A stretch of DNA of 64,000 nt, from NCBI GenBank assembly GCA_963576725.1, contig OY755241.1:26724853-26788852 (forward strand). The letters run 5' to 3'. Source of the stretch: Azorinus chamasolen. Lineage: Eukaryota > Mollusca > Bivalvia > Cardiida > Solecurtidae. The notes under the pieces were generated by a model. It was not told the DNA's origin. It saw only the letters and a list, made by a program, of their open reading frames with translations, and did not search any database. Positions 8,873 to 21,600 of the stretch are shown piece after piece (positions within the stretch are counted from its first letter, which is position 1; every line of letters starts with the position of its first letter). A program made the position numbers and the translations under genes.

Positions 8873-10114
8873 ATGGCAACCCCCGCCAAAAAACGCTCAA
8901 ATTCAAATTCAAATACTTTCAAAAGATCACGGAAGGACTCTGAGTCATCAGAGTCTGACCGTGAACATACCAATCAACCAAAATCGATCAATTATTGGCC
9001 AAGATTCTTGGTAATTTGTCCAGTAAATGATGCACAATCTTTGGCAAAGTTGTCTCCCTTCGCTGTTGCGAAAGCACTGCAGGGACTGGCAGGTGAGCTA
9101 AAAGACATAAAAGTTTTACGGTCAGGAAAGATTCTGGTGGAATGTGCAAAAAAGCAACAATCTGACAACTTACTTAAAAGTAAAACGTTTGCTGGTATTT
9201 CGATACAAGTATCTCCTCATCAGTCCTTGAATTTCTGCAAAGGAGTTGTGCGAAGCCGTGATCTTCAGCACACCAATGAGGAAGAAATGCTAGCAGAACT
9301 TAACAATCAGAATGTTACGGAAGTTAAACGTATCAAGTTTGTTAGAGACGGTAGAGAAATAGTGACCAATACTTTCATTCTGAAGTTTAACGTCCCGTTC
9401 GTTCCACCAAGAATCATGTGTGGCTACTTAAGCCTCGACGTTGACCCTTTCATTCCAAATCCTCTTCGGTGTTTTAACTGTCAGAGGTTTGGACATCATA
9501 AGGACAAATGTACCAAGAAGTCAATATGTGCCCGTTGTGGTCAGGAAGATCATGATTCCTCGACCTGTGAAAACCCTGTGCAGTGTTTTAACTGCAAAGG
9601 GGATCACTTTGTTTACTCGAAAGAGTGTGCAAAGTGGAAGCAGGAAAAGGAAATCCAGAGAATTCGTGTTCTACAGAATGTGTCTTTTCCTGAGGCCCGT
9701 AAAATTGTGGAAGCTTCAAAACCTTCCACAGTTGCGGGCTCATCTTATGCAGATAAGGTGAAGGAAAATACATCTAAAATTCAAACTAGGAATGCTGAAA
9801 CTCAGACAATTATCACCTGGCCACACGGTGCGCCAAATTACAAAAGTATTTCTGACTCTGGCAAGTCTGACATGGCGTGTCAGGCCACTCAGAGTCAGAA
9901 GAACTCAAACTCCACCCAGAGTCAGAAAAACACTAAAAAACATAATGGTAGTGATCCTTCACCAAATGGTAAAGGTAACTCTGTGAAGCTGCACAACACG
10001 TATAGCAGCTTGGATGAGGAAGAAGTGATGGATGTACATACATCCATTGTCCCTTCTTCCAAATCCCCCAAAAAGAAAAAGGAAAAGCTTGTTCCTGTTA
10101 AGCCTCCAACCTAA
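8873..10114 (+). CDS. LINE ORF1, Gag-like protein with three zinc knuckles
   Basis: An intact 413-residue protein. The N-terminus is Ser/Asn/Lys-rich and basic; the middle forms a probable RNA-binding domain (LAGELKDIKVLRSGKILVEC). Three CCHC-type knuckles follow at about residues 199-258 (CFNCQRFGHHKDKC, CARCGQEDHDSSTC, CFNCKGDHFVYSKEC), then a Gln/Ser-rich disordered tail ending in Lys-rich sequence. ORF1 proteins coat LINE RNA in the cytoplasm and help form the RNP. It lies 25 nt before ORF2, as in I/Jockey-type elements. The only fully intact large element gene in the window. Confidence 0.9.
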   Translation: MATPAKKRSNSNSNTFKRSRKDSESSESDREHTNQPKSINYWPRFLVICPVNDAQSLAKLSPFAVAKALQGLAGELKDIKVLRSGKILVECAKKQQSDNLLKSKTFAGISIQVSPHQSLNFCKGVVRSRDLQHTNEEEMLAELNNQNVTEVKRIKFVRDGREIVTNTFILKFNVPFVPPRIMCGYLSLDVDPFIPNPLRCFNCQRFGHHKDKCTKKSICARCGQEDHDSSTCENPVQCFNCKGDHFVYSKECAKWKQEKEIQRIRVLQNVSFPEARKIVEASKPSTVAGSSYADKVKENTSKIQTRNAETQTIITWPHGAPNYKSISDSGKSDMACQATQSQKNSNSTQSQKNTKKHNGSDPSPNGKGNSVKLHNTYSSLDEEEVMDVHTSIVPSSKSPKKKKEKLVPVKPPT

Positions 10115-10139
10115 CTAAATATATTTTCATTAATCAATA

Positions 10140-13066
10140 ATGAAAAATTGCGTAATACAATGGAATTGTAGAGGACTTAAGGCAAATTATAATGAAATTC
10201 TTCTGTTGCTGAATAAATATGACCCGGCTATAATGTGTCTTCAAGAAACTTTCTTGAAGGACACTGATCAAGTCAACTTCAGAAATTATTCTATTTATAA
10301 TCATATTTTAATGACGGTGAAAGAGCTGCTGGCGGCTCTTCTATTATTGTGAACAACTCTGTTGTTCATAGTCTTTTACCTGTTAAAACTAATTTACAAG
10401 TTGTTACTGTCAGTGTCACCCTTCATAAGGTCATTACATTTTGTTCTATATATATTCCACCAAGGACAACAGTTGAAAAGAAAGAACTTGACGCCCTTAT
10501 TGAACAATTGCCTGCCCCATTTATATTGTTAGGGGATTTTAACAGCCATAATCCTCTATGGGGATCTACAAATACTAATGCTTTAGGTAAAATTGTTGAG
10601 GATTTTGTTGGTGAGCACGATTTGTGCATCTCCAACAATAAGTCCCCAACCTATCTTCACCCGGCATCAGGAACCTTTACTTGCATTGATCTTTCTATTT
10701 GTTACCCAACCATTTACTTGGATTATGATTGGAAAGTTGGTGACGACCTATGTGGAAGTGACCACTTTCCAATATTTCTAAACCATATTGCTTCTCCAGT
10801 CGAGGAATGTGTTCCTCGCTGGAAACTCAAGAAAGCAAATTGGGAAAAGTTTGAAATATTGTGTAGGGAAAAGATTAGATCAGATGTATTTGAAAATAGT
10901 GATGACCCCATTGAAACATTTACATCCATTTTATATTCAGTGGCAGAAGAATGCATTCCAAAGTCCTCATCAAACCCAAAGAAACCTACTAAACCGTGGT
11001 ATGATGATGAATGTAAGGAGGCTATTAGAAAGCGTAAAGCAGCTCTTAGAAAATTTAAAGTCAGTCCTACTCAGGAAAATTTAAATCATTTTAGAGTATT
11101 TAGGGCTAAAGCTCGTCGTACTATCAAGACTGTTAAATCGCAGTCTTGGAAGAAATATGTTTCTAAATTAAATTGTCGTTCATCAGTAAAAAAGGTATGG
11201 GATATGGTGCGTAAAATAAGTGGTAAAGGTAAATCCTCTTTTGGACATTTAAATGCAGATAATAAAAAAATAACAGACGTAAAAGATATAGCCAATTCCT
11301 TAGCTGATGCTTTTGCTAAAAACTCTTCATCAGCTAAGTCTACTCCTGAATTTAGAAACATTAAAAAGAGTAAAGAAATGGAAAAACTTAATTTTACCTC
11401 TCATAACACTGAAAGCTACAATTTACCTTTTACTGAGAGAGAACTGTTTGATGCTCTTAATAAATCGCACGATACAGCTGTTGGACCTGATGACATTCAT
11501 TATCAATTCCTTAAGCACTTGCCTTCAAATTGTATACATGTTCTTTTAGATATTTTTAACCATATATGGTCAAGTGGTAAATTGCCCAAGTTTTGGAAAC
11601 AGGCAACAGTTATCCCTGTTCCAAAACCAGGGAAAGATAACACAGATCCAAATAATTATCGTCCTATAGCCTTGACGAGCTGCGTATGTAAAACTTTAGA
11701 GCGCATGATTAACGCAAGACTTGTTTGGTATCTTGAATCCAACAACCTCATTACGGAGTATCAAAGTGGATTCAGGAGTCAAAGAAGTACAAATGATCAT
11801 TTAGTTAGGTTGGAAACATTTATTCGTGAAGCTTTCATCAAGAAGGAGCACTTAGTTGCTGTCTTCTTTGATCTTGAGAAAGCTTACGATACAACTTGGA
11901 AGTATGGCATAATAAAAGACCTTCATGAATCTGGACTTAAAGGTCGACTTCCAGTTTTTATTGAAAACTTTTTAAATGATAGGGAATTTCAAGTCCGCGT
12001 TGGAACTACTCTTTCTGATATGCAAAAACAGGAAATGGGTGTTCCACAAGGAAGTATTTTGTCAGTTACTCTATTTAATGTTAAAATTAATAATATTGTT
12101 CAATCTATTACTAATGACACGGATTGTTCATTGTATGTTGATGACTTTTTAATTTGTTACCGTTCTAAACACATGCGTACTGTTGAACGTCAACTTCAAC
12201 AGTCCATTGATAAAGCTCAAAAATGGGCTACTGAAAACGGTTTTAGATTTTCAAAGTCTAAAACAAATTGTGTGCATTTCTGTCAACTGAGAAAATTCCA
12301 CAATGACCCGGAGTTGCACTTGAATGGTGATCCCATTCCTGTTGCAGACCAGGCGAAATTTCTCGGTGTCATTTTTTACAAAAAACTTTCCTTTATACCT
12401 CATATTAAATATTTAAAGGCTAAATGCCAGAAAACACTGAAATTGCTTCGCGTTCTTGCACATACCGAATGGGGTGCAGATCGCAATGTAATGCTCAAAT
12501 TGTATAGAAGTTTAGTGAGGTCCAAACTGGATTATGGTAGTGTTGTATATGGCTCTGCAAGGAAATCATACTTGCAGATGCTTGATCCAATTCATCACCA
12601 AGGTTTACGTTTAGCATTGGGTGCCTTTAGGACATCCCCTGCTAAAAGTTTATATGTTGAGGCGAATGAGCCATCACTTTACTCTCGTCGTGAAAAACTA
12701 TCCATGCAGTATACCTCTAAATTAGCTTCAAACCCATCAAATCCCGCTCATAAAAATGTTTTTAGACCTAAATATCAACGTTTATTTGAATCAAAGGAAA
12801 AGGTAATTCCACCTTTCGGAATACGTATGAAAAACAGTTTTCAAAATAGTGATATAGATTTGTCTTTGGTTGAAAAGACTAAGTTGAATCTATACCACCT
12901 TGGACTATTAAACCACCAAAAGTTACCTTTGAACTAACACGGCATAAAAAGTCTGAAACAAGCTCGCTTGAATTCAGTTCTTTTTTAAATGAAATAATTT
13001 CAAGATTTGAAGATTATGAACAAGTTTATACTGATGGTTCAAAAGATGATGAGAGAGTCGCAGCTG
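10140..13066 (+). pseudogene. LINE ORF2: endonuclease, reverse transcriptase, truncated RNase H
   Basis: The AP-type endonuclease starts IQWNCRGLK with LQET, continues after a frameshift near 10345 with GDFNSHNPLWG and SDHFPI. The reverse transcriptase has NYRPIALTS, FFDLEKAYDT, GVPQGSI and the catalytic LYVDDFLI. A one-base deletion near 12882, relative to copy 2, shifts the frame before the RNase H domain. That domain begins (YTDGSK) and is cut off at 13066. The enzyme nicks target DNA and reverse-transcribes LINE RNA in place; this copy cannot do so. Confidence 0.9.
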
Positions 13067-14240
13067 TCTGTCTGTCACACTTTTGTCCGGACGATAACTT
13101 CAATATGCCTGATGCCAGTTGATTGAAACTTCATATATGGAAAGAGCATAATGAGAGGAAGTGTCATGCACAAGGTCCATAACTCTGGCTTCACTAATAT
13201 TGGAGTTATTGCCCTTTGTAAAAAAAATCACACTTTTTTGTCCGGACGATAACTCCTATATGGCTCATGCCATTGGATTGAAACTTCATATATGGAAAGA
13301 TCATGATGAGAGGAAGTGTCATGCACAAGGTCCATAACTCTGGCTTCACTAATATTGGAGTTATTGCCCTTTGTAAAAAATATCATAATTTTTTGTCCGG
13401 ACAATAACTTCAATATGCCTGATGCCAGTTGATTGAAACTTCATATATGGAAAGAGCATAATGAGAGGAAGTGTCATGCAGAAGGTACATAACTCTGGCT
13501 TCACTAATATAGGAGTTATTGCCCTTTGTAAAAAAATCACACTTTTTTGTCCGGACGATAACTTCTATATGGCTCATGCCATTGAATTGAAACTTCATAT
13601 ATGGAAAGATCATAACGAGAGGAAGTGTCATGCACAAGGTCCATAACTCTGGCTTCACTAATATTGGAGTTATTGCCCTTTGTAAAAAAAATCACAATTT
13701 TTTTGTCCGGATGATTACTCCTATGTGACACATGCCATTGGGGTGAAACTTCATACATGTAACGATCATGATAAGAGAAAGTGTCATGCATAAGATCCTT
13801 AACTCCAGCTTCAATAAATTTTAGAGTTATTGCCCCTTGTACATTTGTTTAATTCTTTCTTGTCCGGACGATAACTCCTACATGGCTCTTGCCATCGTAT
13901 TGAAACTTCATACATGGAAAGAGCATGATGAGAGAAAGTGTCATGAACAAGGGCCATAATTCTGGCTTCAATAATTTTGGAGTTATTGCCCTTTGTTACA
14001 TTTTTTGGCCGATCAATAACTCCTGTTCGACTGATGCTATTGGAATGACATTTTATTTTTGGAAAGAGCATGATGAAAGTAAGTGTCATGCACAAGGGCC
14101 ATAAATCTGGTGTCAGTATTTTTGGAGGTATTAGCTGTTATCATTTTCTTCTTGAAAAATGTAGTGTGGAAAACGCATAATGAGGGGAAGTATCATTCAT
14201 CAAGACCATAACATTTTTAGTGATTTCCCTTTACATATTG
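13067..14240. repeat. 155-bp tandem repeat, about seven units
   Basis: TTTGTCCGGACGATAACT marks units at about 13086, 13241, 13396, 13550, 13706 and 13863, with a more diverged unit near 14007; spacing is 154-157 bp. Units contain GGAAGTGTCATGCACAAGG and TGGAGTTATTGCCCTTTGT. The array directly replaces the lost 3' end of LINE copy 1. The type is common in bivalve genomes as the core of pearl/Helentron-like elements. Small open frames inside are repeat-derived. Confidence 0.9.
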
Positions 14241-14327
14241 TTTTTATTAGAGGGGAGACATCCGTTTTTTTGACAAAAACCTCTAGTTACTAATAGGAAT
14301 AGTGTATACCATTGAATTAATTACCTC

Positions 14328-14482
14328 ATAAATATAGAGTAATAGGTTAAGTGCCCTAGATGGGACGCTTTATCCGACGAGGGAAGAAAACGTTGAGGCG
14401 AGGCTTGCCGAGCCTCAACTGTTTTCTCTCCGATTCAGATAAAGGCGTCCCATCTACGGCACTAACCTATTATTCGATTTAT
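14328..14482. repeat. 155-bp foldback MITE-like element
   Basis: Nearly the whole segment is one imperfect palindrome. The outer arms (ATAAAT..AGTAATAGGTTA and its inverse ending at 14482) and the inner arms (GATGGGACGC, GTTGAGGC) pair around the centre near 14405. Confidence 0.8.
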
Positions 14483-14993
14483 CCAGTCAATTTAGTTAAA
14501 TATCTGTTTTCATAGACTCATAAAACATAACACTCTTGAAATAATTTACATTGAAAATGCGGTTTTTCGATCAACGGATCCCTCTCTTTTCATTATTAAA
14601 TTTAAGAAAAGGTGTTACGGACAAGGGTACCACAGTACTACCTGACTATATGCCCCGCATGACTTTGTGTAGGGGCATAAAACTCTTGAGAAGTTGATGA
14701 AAGAGCCTGCATTTTTGCAGACATGTAAACTGTCTAAATGGCAGTAAAAGATAAACCATGTCTCCAACCTAATTTATGCTATTTGGTGCATAAGAGTAGT
14801 CATGTCCAGCTTCAGATAGCTATTAGAGGATCTGTCTGATTAGGGTCTACTATATTATGTTGCTCAAAAAATGATAATATATCAGATTCTACTAAACACA
14901 AAGGTCTAAGATGACCCTGAGATCGCTCACCAAAGGAGATCAAACCTTTGCCCTAAACCAAAAGCATACAAGGACTCGTAAGCCGTTTTAAAG
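14483..14993. other. spacer without recognisable genes
   Basis: About 510 bp between two foldback elements. No open frame of note, no strong repeat. Confidence 0.4.
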
Positions 14994-15158
14994 AAATAAT
15001 AAATTCATACCAGTGTTTTATCGTGCAATCAAACACGGGTTGGGGTTGAGATCCATAGTAATTAAATCACGAAGCCGTAGGTCGAGTGAATTATCAGCAT
15101 TGCAACAACTACCTGTGTTCGATTGCATGATAAAACACTGGTATAAATTTATTATTTT
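14994..15158. repeat. 165-bp foldback element with 47-bp arms
   Basis: The arm 14994-15040 is inverted at 15111-15158 with few mismatches (ATACCAGTGTTTTATC pairs with GATAAAACACTGGTAT). The loop is about 70 bp. No transposase; a MITE-like hairpin. Confidence 0.8.
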
Positions 15159-15622
15159 GATTCTGAAACTTCAATTTAAACATAATCTGCACCGCCGCAA
15201 CGGCCCTACAATTCTCAACGTCCAAATTATCGAAGCCATATTACGTAATATTAAGCCGTTATAGCGCATGTGTGTTTTATAGAGAATTTAAACATAGATA
15301 CGTCTTTGTTTATGTAGGTGTGCGGGGTGGTGTGTGTGGTGAAAATATTCTTAAGATAACAATTCTGAACACTAGAGGAAAATTGTGGCCTATAGTGTGC
15401 GTTTTGCACCATTTAAGCAGGTGACCTTCTTTTTGACCCCACCCCCACCATGATCAATTTTGACCCAGATATTATGACAACTAACATTCTGACCAAGTTT
15501 GAGAAATATTGGGTACACAATAATAAAGGGTTCACATGCATGTGATTTCTATAATCTTAAATTATGTAGAAAATGCATAATGTTATCGATCCAAATTGTT
15601 TACTGTATGTATGTATACACAC

Positions 15623-18067
15623 CTCTTTCTTCTCTTTGATCGCCTAATGTCCCCGACTCCTCGTCCTCTTCAAGGTCAGATGTAGCTGTTGAGGCAACAT
15701 CAGTCTCTACATCTGCTCTTTTCAGCTTTCTTCTGACAGCTTCATATGATTCTGAAGCATAGAAAAAAATGTTCAGATGAAATATTAGATGATGACAATG
15801 AAATGGAAAAGTAGTAAAGTCAAGCAGGCAAAGCCACATGCAAGACGCAACCACCACCAAAACACCGATAGACAGCATGACACACACCCAAACGCGCACA
15901 CACACACACACGAAATGAACACAGAAAACACCAAAAGGCACACAAGAACCAGGGACAAACGTTCCACAACATGAACAAACCACATGCACAAAGACGCAAG
16001 GCAAACAAAAGGAAGGGTGACAAAGAGAGTACCGCCTTGGCACGGTCAGCAGCAAAAACACCACTGGGGGTTTAAACCGGTTTACGGACGTCCTAACCTC
16101 ACACTTCTCTCAAAGTCACCCTAGCTTTACAAATATTGTAAATAAAGGTATCCCCGCTGGACTTACCCACAACATAGACGACGGTGAACACAGGACAACA
16201 TGTAAAACATAGCATAATAACTGTGACAATCCGTCAAATATGTACCCAATGACTTTGCTGAAGTCAGAGCACCTGCAGGTAAGCCGTTAAGGGCACGACA
16301 GGGAAAAAGTAATACATGAGTCTGGTAAGCTCCTCCTGTATCAAAGTTTAAGAGTATACCATCATAGAGTACTACCCTCGGCCTGTCATCGCGCAAGCAA
16401 AGAGGGAAGCGTAGCTACCGACTATAAAAGGGTCGATAACCAAACATGCAGTGTGTTGCAATATAATAGGATCATTACCTTTCTTTTTAAATGTTTTAAT
16501 GCGTTTTATAAACAAATCATGAAAATGGATATGACCCCGAATTTTCCTAAGTTTGTAGATAACATCTCCATAAAATTCTGGTTGAGAAATGCCTTGTCGC
16601 AGTAACGTCCGTAGATTGCAATTATATTTACTAATGAGAGGTAAATTTCGGTAATAAAATTTAGAAAAGGTTTTCCGAAGTTTGTGATATCTGTAACCTT
16701 GCTTAAGAAGCTTATCAGTTATAACTAAATTACGTCTGTTAAAATCTTCAAGCAAAGAACAGGCTCGGGCAAACCTAATAAGTTGAGAAATATAAACCCC
16801 ATAAGATGTAGAACGTGGCACATCCCCATCTAGAAAAGGATAATTAACAATTTTAAAATTAAAATCTTCTCTTTTATCGTATACTTTGGACGAAACTTTA
16901 TCATTTGTAATTGAAAGATTCAAATCTAAAAATGAAGCATTAATGTCAGATTGATTAGCTTTGTTTAAAGACAGTTCTTTTGGGTAGATTGAAGAAACCA
17001 TAGTATCAAAATAAGGATTATCTAAATTCAAAATATCGTCTAAATACCTTGAAGTTTTATTAAAAGCATTAACAATATCGGTCTGTGTATCAGGTTTTAA
17101 GCTAAGCATAAAATCCCTCTCGTAGCAATACAAAAACAAATCTGCAACAAGAGGGGCACAATTTGTACCCATGGGTATACCAACGAAAGTTTGCTTTTAT
17201 TTACTACTGATAGAGGTTGGGTAGCTTGGTTACAGACTGGTTTCTGTAACACATGCTGTATGATGCTGATCCACCTTATATATGACTGAAGCAGGGCTAA
17301 ATGTAACGTGCGGCTGTGCACTAGATTTTCCCAGAGCTATAAATACGGTAGCCCCGATGTGAACAGCGAAATCGGGCATACCAAGCAATTAGTGCATTCT
17401 ATGAAATAAGTCCATCTCATGGAGTTTTAACCTGCACTGCTTTTTTTAACTTTAGAAAAATGCACTCGCAGATGTTTTTATCAAGTTGCAAAATTCAACT
17501 CCTATTCCGGAAATTTAACTGGCATCTTACTTGCAAATGAATATGAACAAAGTTCAAGCCCTGGCCAAGCTCAATTGTATGCGAAGTTAACTGATTGGGT
17601 CCTGCTGAGAAGCGGAGTTATTTGAATGAACCCAGCATCTCATACATACCTTAGCTGTTTGACATTTTACCAATTTCAAGTGACACTGATGCATTCTAAA
17701 ACTGAAGCAGACAAACAGCATAGCAGATGACAATGGTTTTGGTGGGTTGGGTCTAATAGTTTTATATTTTATTATTATTGTCATTTTTGTATGCATATAG
17801 AAACTGACAGAAAGTAAACAGTTTATGTATACAGTATAAGGTTGAGGGAAAACAATGTTATAATACATGCTCACCATTGCTATACAGCTCCTTGATTGGA
17901 TAAGACGGCCAGTGCTCCTCGGATGGGGTTTTCTTTAACACCATGTTATTTGTCTTCCCAGCATTCCTTACTGTGGCTGGCCACAGAGCGCACTGGTTGC
18001 CATCTAACCAGTCATTTGGTATTATAGCAATTTCTTTATCGTCAGTAAATTCGACCAAGATGTACAT
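15623..18067 (-). CDS. two-exon gene resembling N-termini of DUF4806-type proteins, partial
   Basis: Exon A is 17875-18067 and starts MYILVEFTDD, with a domain containing IPNDWLDG, CALWP and a W..YP segment. Donor GTGAGC follows at 17874. Exon B is 15623-15751 (acceptor TTCAG), in phase, and encodes ESYEAVRRKLKRAD then an acidic stretch, followed by a GTGTGT donor. This two-part pattern (a small domain followed by an [EA]..RKLKRAE helix) recalls proteins annotated with DUF4806 in molluscs and fish; the assignment is from memory and tentative. Further exons are not seen below 15623. The intron of about 2.1 kb holds a retroelement. Confidence 0.5.
15790..17330 (-). mobile_element. GTNCAP-type retroelement (Penelope-like?) inside an intron
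   Basis: The reverse transcriptase remnant (17200-16372) is followed by a 3' tail (16190-15800) containing the CCTTGGCACGG and TTTAAACCGGTTTA blocks seen in other copies at 1-313, 34190-34262, 40644-41026 and 48479-48720. It is 5'-truncated. The family is recognised by the VGIPMGTNCAPLVADLFL motif; whether it is a true Penelope-like element is uncertain because no GIY-YIG endonuclease is visible. Confidence 0.7.
16372..17200 (-). pseudogene. reverse transcriptase fragment, GTNCAP family
   Basis: Motif B-like MGTNCAPLVADLFLYCYE is followed by the catalytic RYLDDIL, then FLDLNLSI, KVYDKREDFNF and YGVYISQLIRFARAC, ending in the thumb-like segment GYRYHKLRKT and TACLVIDPF. Fingers and motif A upstream are missing or shifted near 17200. 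The same protein is found at 49172-49783. It is a 5'-truncated copy, not a working gene. Confidence 0.8.
17340..17870. other. intronic sequence, nothing recognised
   Basis: AT-rich sequence between the retroelement and exon A of the two-exon gene. No motif or repeat recognised. Confidence 0.35.
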
Positions 18068-18685
18068 TCTTATTATTATATAGTCACTAGTATTGAAAAC
18101 AAATGTGTGACTTTGTGGCAGGCGTATAAACAAGAACTGTCACAGGACAGTGCGCTCGACTATTCTCAGAATTGTTAGTGTAAAAATGCTTGAGAGTGAA
18201 CTAAAATAGTGTCCAATGATACTATATAAGCAAGTAATCAAAAGTCTCAGTAGGATCTCTTTGAACGCTTTAATAAAAAAGGGCAATAATTTCTGTTAAA
18301 ATGCTTGACAAGAGTAATGTACTCTTGCCTACAGATGAAGCATGTGATGGTGAGCAAGTGGTCCAAGTTTCAAAGCTTTATCTCAAATGGTTGTGTAAAT
18401 AAGTGGACTTTAACAAAAACCTTAACCAAAAACTATAAGTTAAAAGGGCCATAATTCTGTCAAAATGTTTGACAGAGTTAATGTACTCTTGCCAACACAT
18501 GAAGCTTGTGGTGTTGAACAAGTGTTCCCAGTTTCAATGCTTTATCGTAAATAAGTGGACTTTAAGATGAATATTCCGTAGGTATTGAAATTTGGAATAA
18601 ACATAGAACAGGGAAAGGGTTAAGGTTAACTTAGGTTTGGGTGGGAATATAGGGTTGGGGATTAATAATCATACATTATGTTTTT
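18068..18685. other. upstream region with a two-unit diverged repeat
   Basis: A segment near 18290-18400 (GGGCAATAATTTCTGT, ATGCTTGACA..AGTAATGTACTCTTGCC) recurs near 18447-18560, spacing about 158 bp. Probably a fragment of another tandem-core element. No gene. Confidence 0.5.
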
Positions 18686-21600
18686 AGCTCACCAGAGCAC
18701 TTTGTGCTCAGGGTGAGCTTTTGTGATCACCCGTTGTCCGTCGGCGTGCGTCGTTCGTCGTCCGTCGTCAACAAGTTGAACCTTTAAAAATCTTCTCCTG
18801 AATCTACAGGGTTCTCATCTTTCATCTTTGGCACATAGTATCATCTTTAGGTCCTCTACAAAAGTTATATAAATTATGCCCCTGGGGTCAAAATTGGCCC
18901 CGCCCCAGGGGTGCCTTGTTTTCAGTAGAAACATATAGTAAAACTTTGAAAATCTTCTCCTCTTGAACCAGAAGGTTCTCAGCTTTCATATTTGGCACAT
19001 AGCATCATGTTCAGGTCCTCTACAAAAGTTATATAAATTATGGCCCTGGGGTTTAAATTGGCCCCGTTCCAGGGGTGGGCAATTTTAAATAGAAACAAAT
19101 AGTGAAATCTTTGAAAATCTTCTTCTCTGAAACTGCAAGTCCCTCAGCTTTCATATTTGGCATAGAGTATCATGTACAGGTCCTCTACAAAAGTTATATA
19201 AATTATGGCCCTGGGATCAAAATTGGCCCCGCCCCAGGGGTGGGCAATTTTAAATAGAAACAAATAGTGAAATCTTTGAAAATCTTCTTCTCTGAAACTG
19301 CAAGTCTCTTAGCTTTCATATTTGGCATACAGCATCATGTTCAGGTCCTCTACAAAAGTTATATAAATTATGGCCCCAGGGTCAAAATTGGCCCAGCCCC
19401 AGGGGTGGGCAGTTTTCAATAGAAACTAATAGTGAAATCTTTGAAAATCTTCTTCTCTGAAACTGCATGTCTCTCAGCTTTCATATTTAGCACAGAGCAT
19501 CATGTTCAGGTCCTCTACAAAAGTTATATAAATTATGGCCCTGGGGTCAAAATTGGCCCCGCCCCAGGGGTGGGCAATTTTAAATAGAAACAAATAGTGA
19601 AATCTTTGAAAATCTTCTTCTCTGAAACTGCAAGTCTCTCAGCTTTCATATTTAGCACAGAGCATCATGTTCAGGTCCTCTACAAAAGTTATATAAATTA
19701 TGGCCCTGGGTTCAAAATTGGCCCCACCCCGGAGTGCCTTGTTTTCAATAGAAACATATAGTAAAACTTTGAAAATCTTCTCCTCTGAAACCAGAAGGTT
19801 CTCAGCTTTCATATTTGGCACATAGCATCATGTTCAGGTCCTCTACAAAAGTTATATAAATTATGGCCCTGGGGTCAAAATTGGCCCCGCCCCAGGGTTG
19901 GGCAGTTTTCAATAGAAACAAATAGTGAACTCTTTAAAAATCTTCATCTCTGAAACTAGAAGTCTCTCAGCTTTCATATTTGGCACAGAGCATCATGTTC
20001 AGGTCCTCTACAAAAGTTATATAAATTATGGCCCTTGGGTCAAAATTGACCCCGCCCCAGGGGTGGGCAGTTTTCAATAGAAACAAATAGTGAAAACTTT
20101 GAAAATTTTCTTCTCTGAAACTGGAAGGCTCTCAGCTTTCATATTTGACACATAGCATCATGTTCAGGTCCTCTATAAAAGTTATATAAATTATGGCCCC
20201 AGGGTCAAAATTGGCCCCGCCCCAGGGGTGGGCAGTTTTCAATAGAAACAAATAGTGAAATCTTTGAAAATCTTCTTCTCTGAAACTGGATGGCTCTCAG
20301 CTTTCATATTTGGCACAGAGCATCATGTTCAGGTCCTCTGCAAAAGTCATAAATTATGGCCCTGGGGTCAAAATTGGCCCCACCCCAGGGGTGGGCAGTT
20401 TTCAATAGAAATAAATGCATGTAGGGAAAACTTTGAAAACCTTCTCCTCTGAAACTTGAAGGTTTTCAGCTTTCATATTTGCCACATAGCATCATGTCCA
20501 GGTCCTCTACAAAATATGTATAAAATATGGCCCCAGGGTCAAAATTGGCCCCGCTCCAGGGTGGGGCAGTTTTCAATAGAAACAAATAGTGAAATCTTTG
20601 AGTATCTTCTCTGAAACTGGAAGGTTCTCAGCTTTCATATTTTGCACATAGCATCATGTTCAGGTCTTCTACAAAAGTTTTATAAATTATGACCCTTGGG
20701 TGAAAATTGGCCTGCCCCAGGGGTAGCCATTTTCAATAGAAACATATAGTGAAAACTTTGAAAATCTTCTAGTCTTAAACTGGAAGGTTCTCAGCTTTCA
20801 TATTTGGCACGTAGCATCATGTTCAGGTCCTCTACAAAAGTTAATATAAATTGTGCCTCTTGGGTTAAAATGAGCCCCGCCCCAGGGCAGGCTAGTTTTC
20901 TATAGAAACAAATAGTGAAAACTTTGAAAATCTTCTTCTCTGAAACTGGAAGGCTCTCAGCTTTCATATTTGACACATAGCATCATGTTCAGGTCCTCTA
21001 TAAAAGTTATATAAATTATGGCCCCAGGGTCAAAATTGGCCCCGCCCCAGGGGTGGGCAGTTTTCAATAGAAACAAATAGTGAAATCTTTGAAAATCTTC
21101 TTCTCTGAAACTGGATGGCTCTCAGCTTTCATATTTGGCACAGAGCATCATGTTCAGGTCCTCTGCAAAAGTCATAAATTATGGCCCTGGGGTCAAAATT
21201 GGCCCACCCCAGGGGTGGGCAGTTTTCAATAGAAATAAATGCATGTAGGGAAAACTTTGAAAACCTTCTCCTCTGAAACTTGAAGGTTTTCAGCTTTCAT
21301 ATTTGCCACATAGCATCATGTCCAGGTCCTCTACAAAATATGTATAAAATATGGCCCCAGGGTCAAAATTGGCCCCGCTCCAGGGTGGGGCAGTTTTCAA
21401 TAGAAACAAATAGTGAAATCTTTGAGTATCTTCTCTGAAACTGGAAGGTTCTCAGCTTTCATATTTTGCACATAGCATCATGTTCAGGTCTTCTACAAAA
21501 GTTTTATAAATTATGACCCTTGGGTGAAAATTGGCCTGCCCCAGGGGTAGCCATTTTCAATAGAAACATATAGTGAAAACTTTGAAAATCTTCTAGTCTT

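Larger units (their letters stand above)
8225..13066 (+). mobile_element. LINE copy 1 (I/Jockey-superfamily, RNase H-type), 3' end lost
   Basis: A GC-richer 5' region (8240-8870) precedes ORF1 (8873-10114) and ORF2 (10140 onward). ORF2 is collinear with copies 2 (36155-37527) and 3 (38112-41530), but homology stops at 13066 in the RNase H domain, where a 155-bp satellite begins. The three copies are nearly identical, indicating recent activity. The exact 5' end and its target duplication were not found. Confidence 0.85.

Noticed and set aside
13228..14095. Several related minus-strand frames containing SIYEVSIQWHEPYRS
   Set aside because: They are translations of the 155-bp satellite, appearing once per unit.
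13067..14240. CRISPR-like array
   Set aside because: Units of 155 bp are repeated over their whole length without unique spacers, in eukaryotic DNA.
15600..16064. Cys/Phe/Val-rich, apparently hydrophobic proteins here and at 20-506, 40620-40913, 48426-48662
   Set aside because: All are readings of the same retroelement 3' tail (GT/CT-rich DNA); not membrane proteins.
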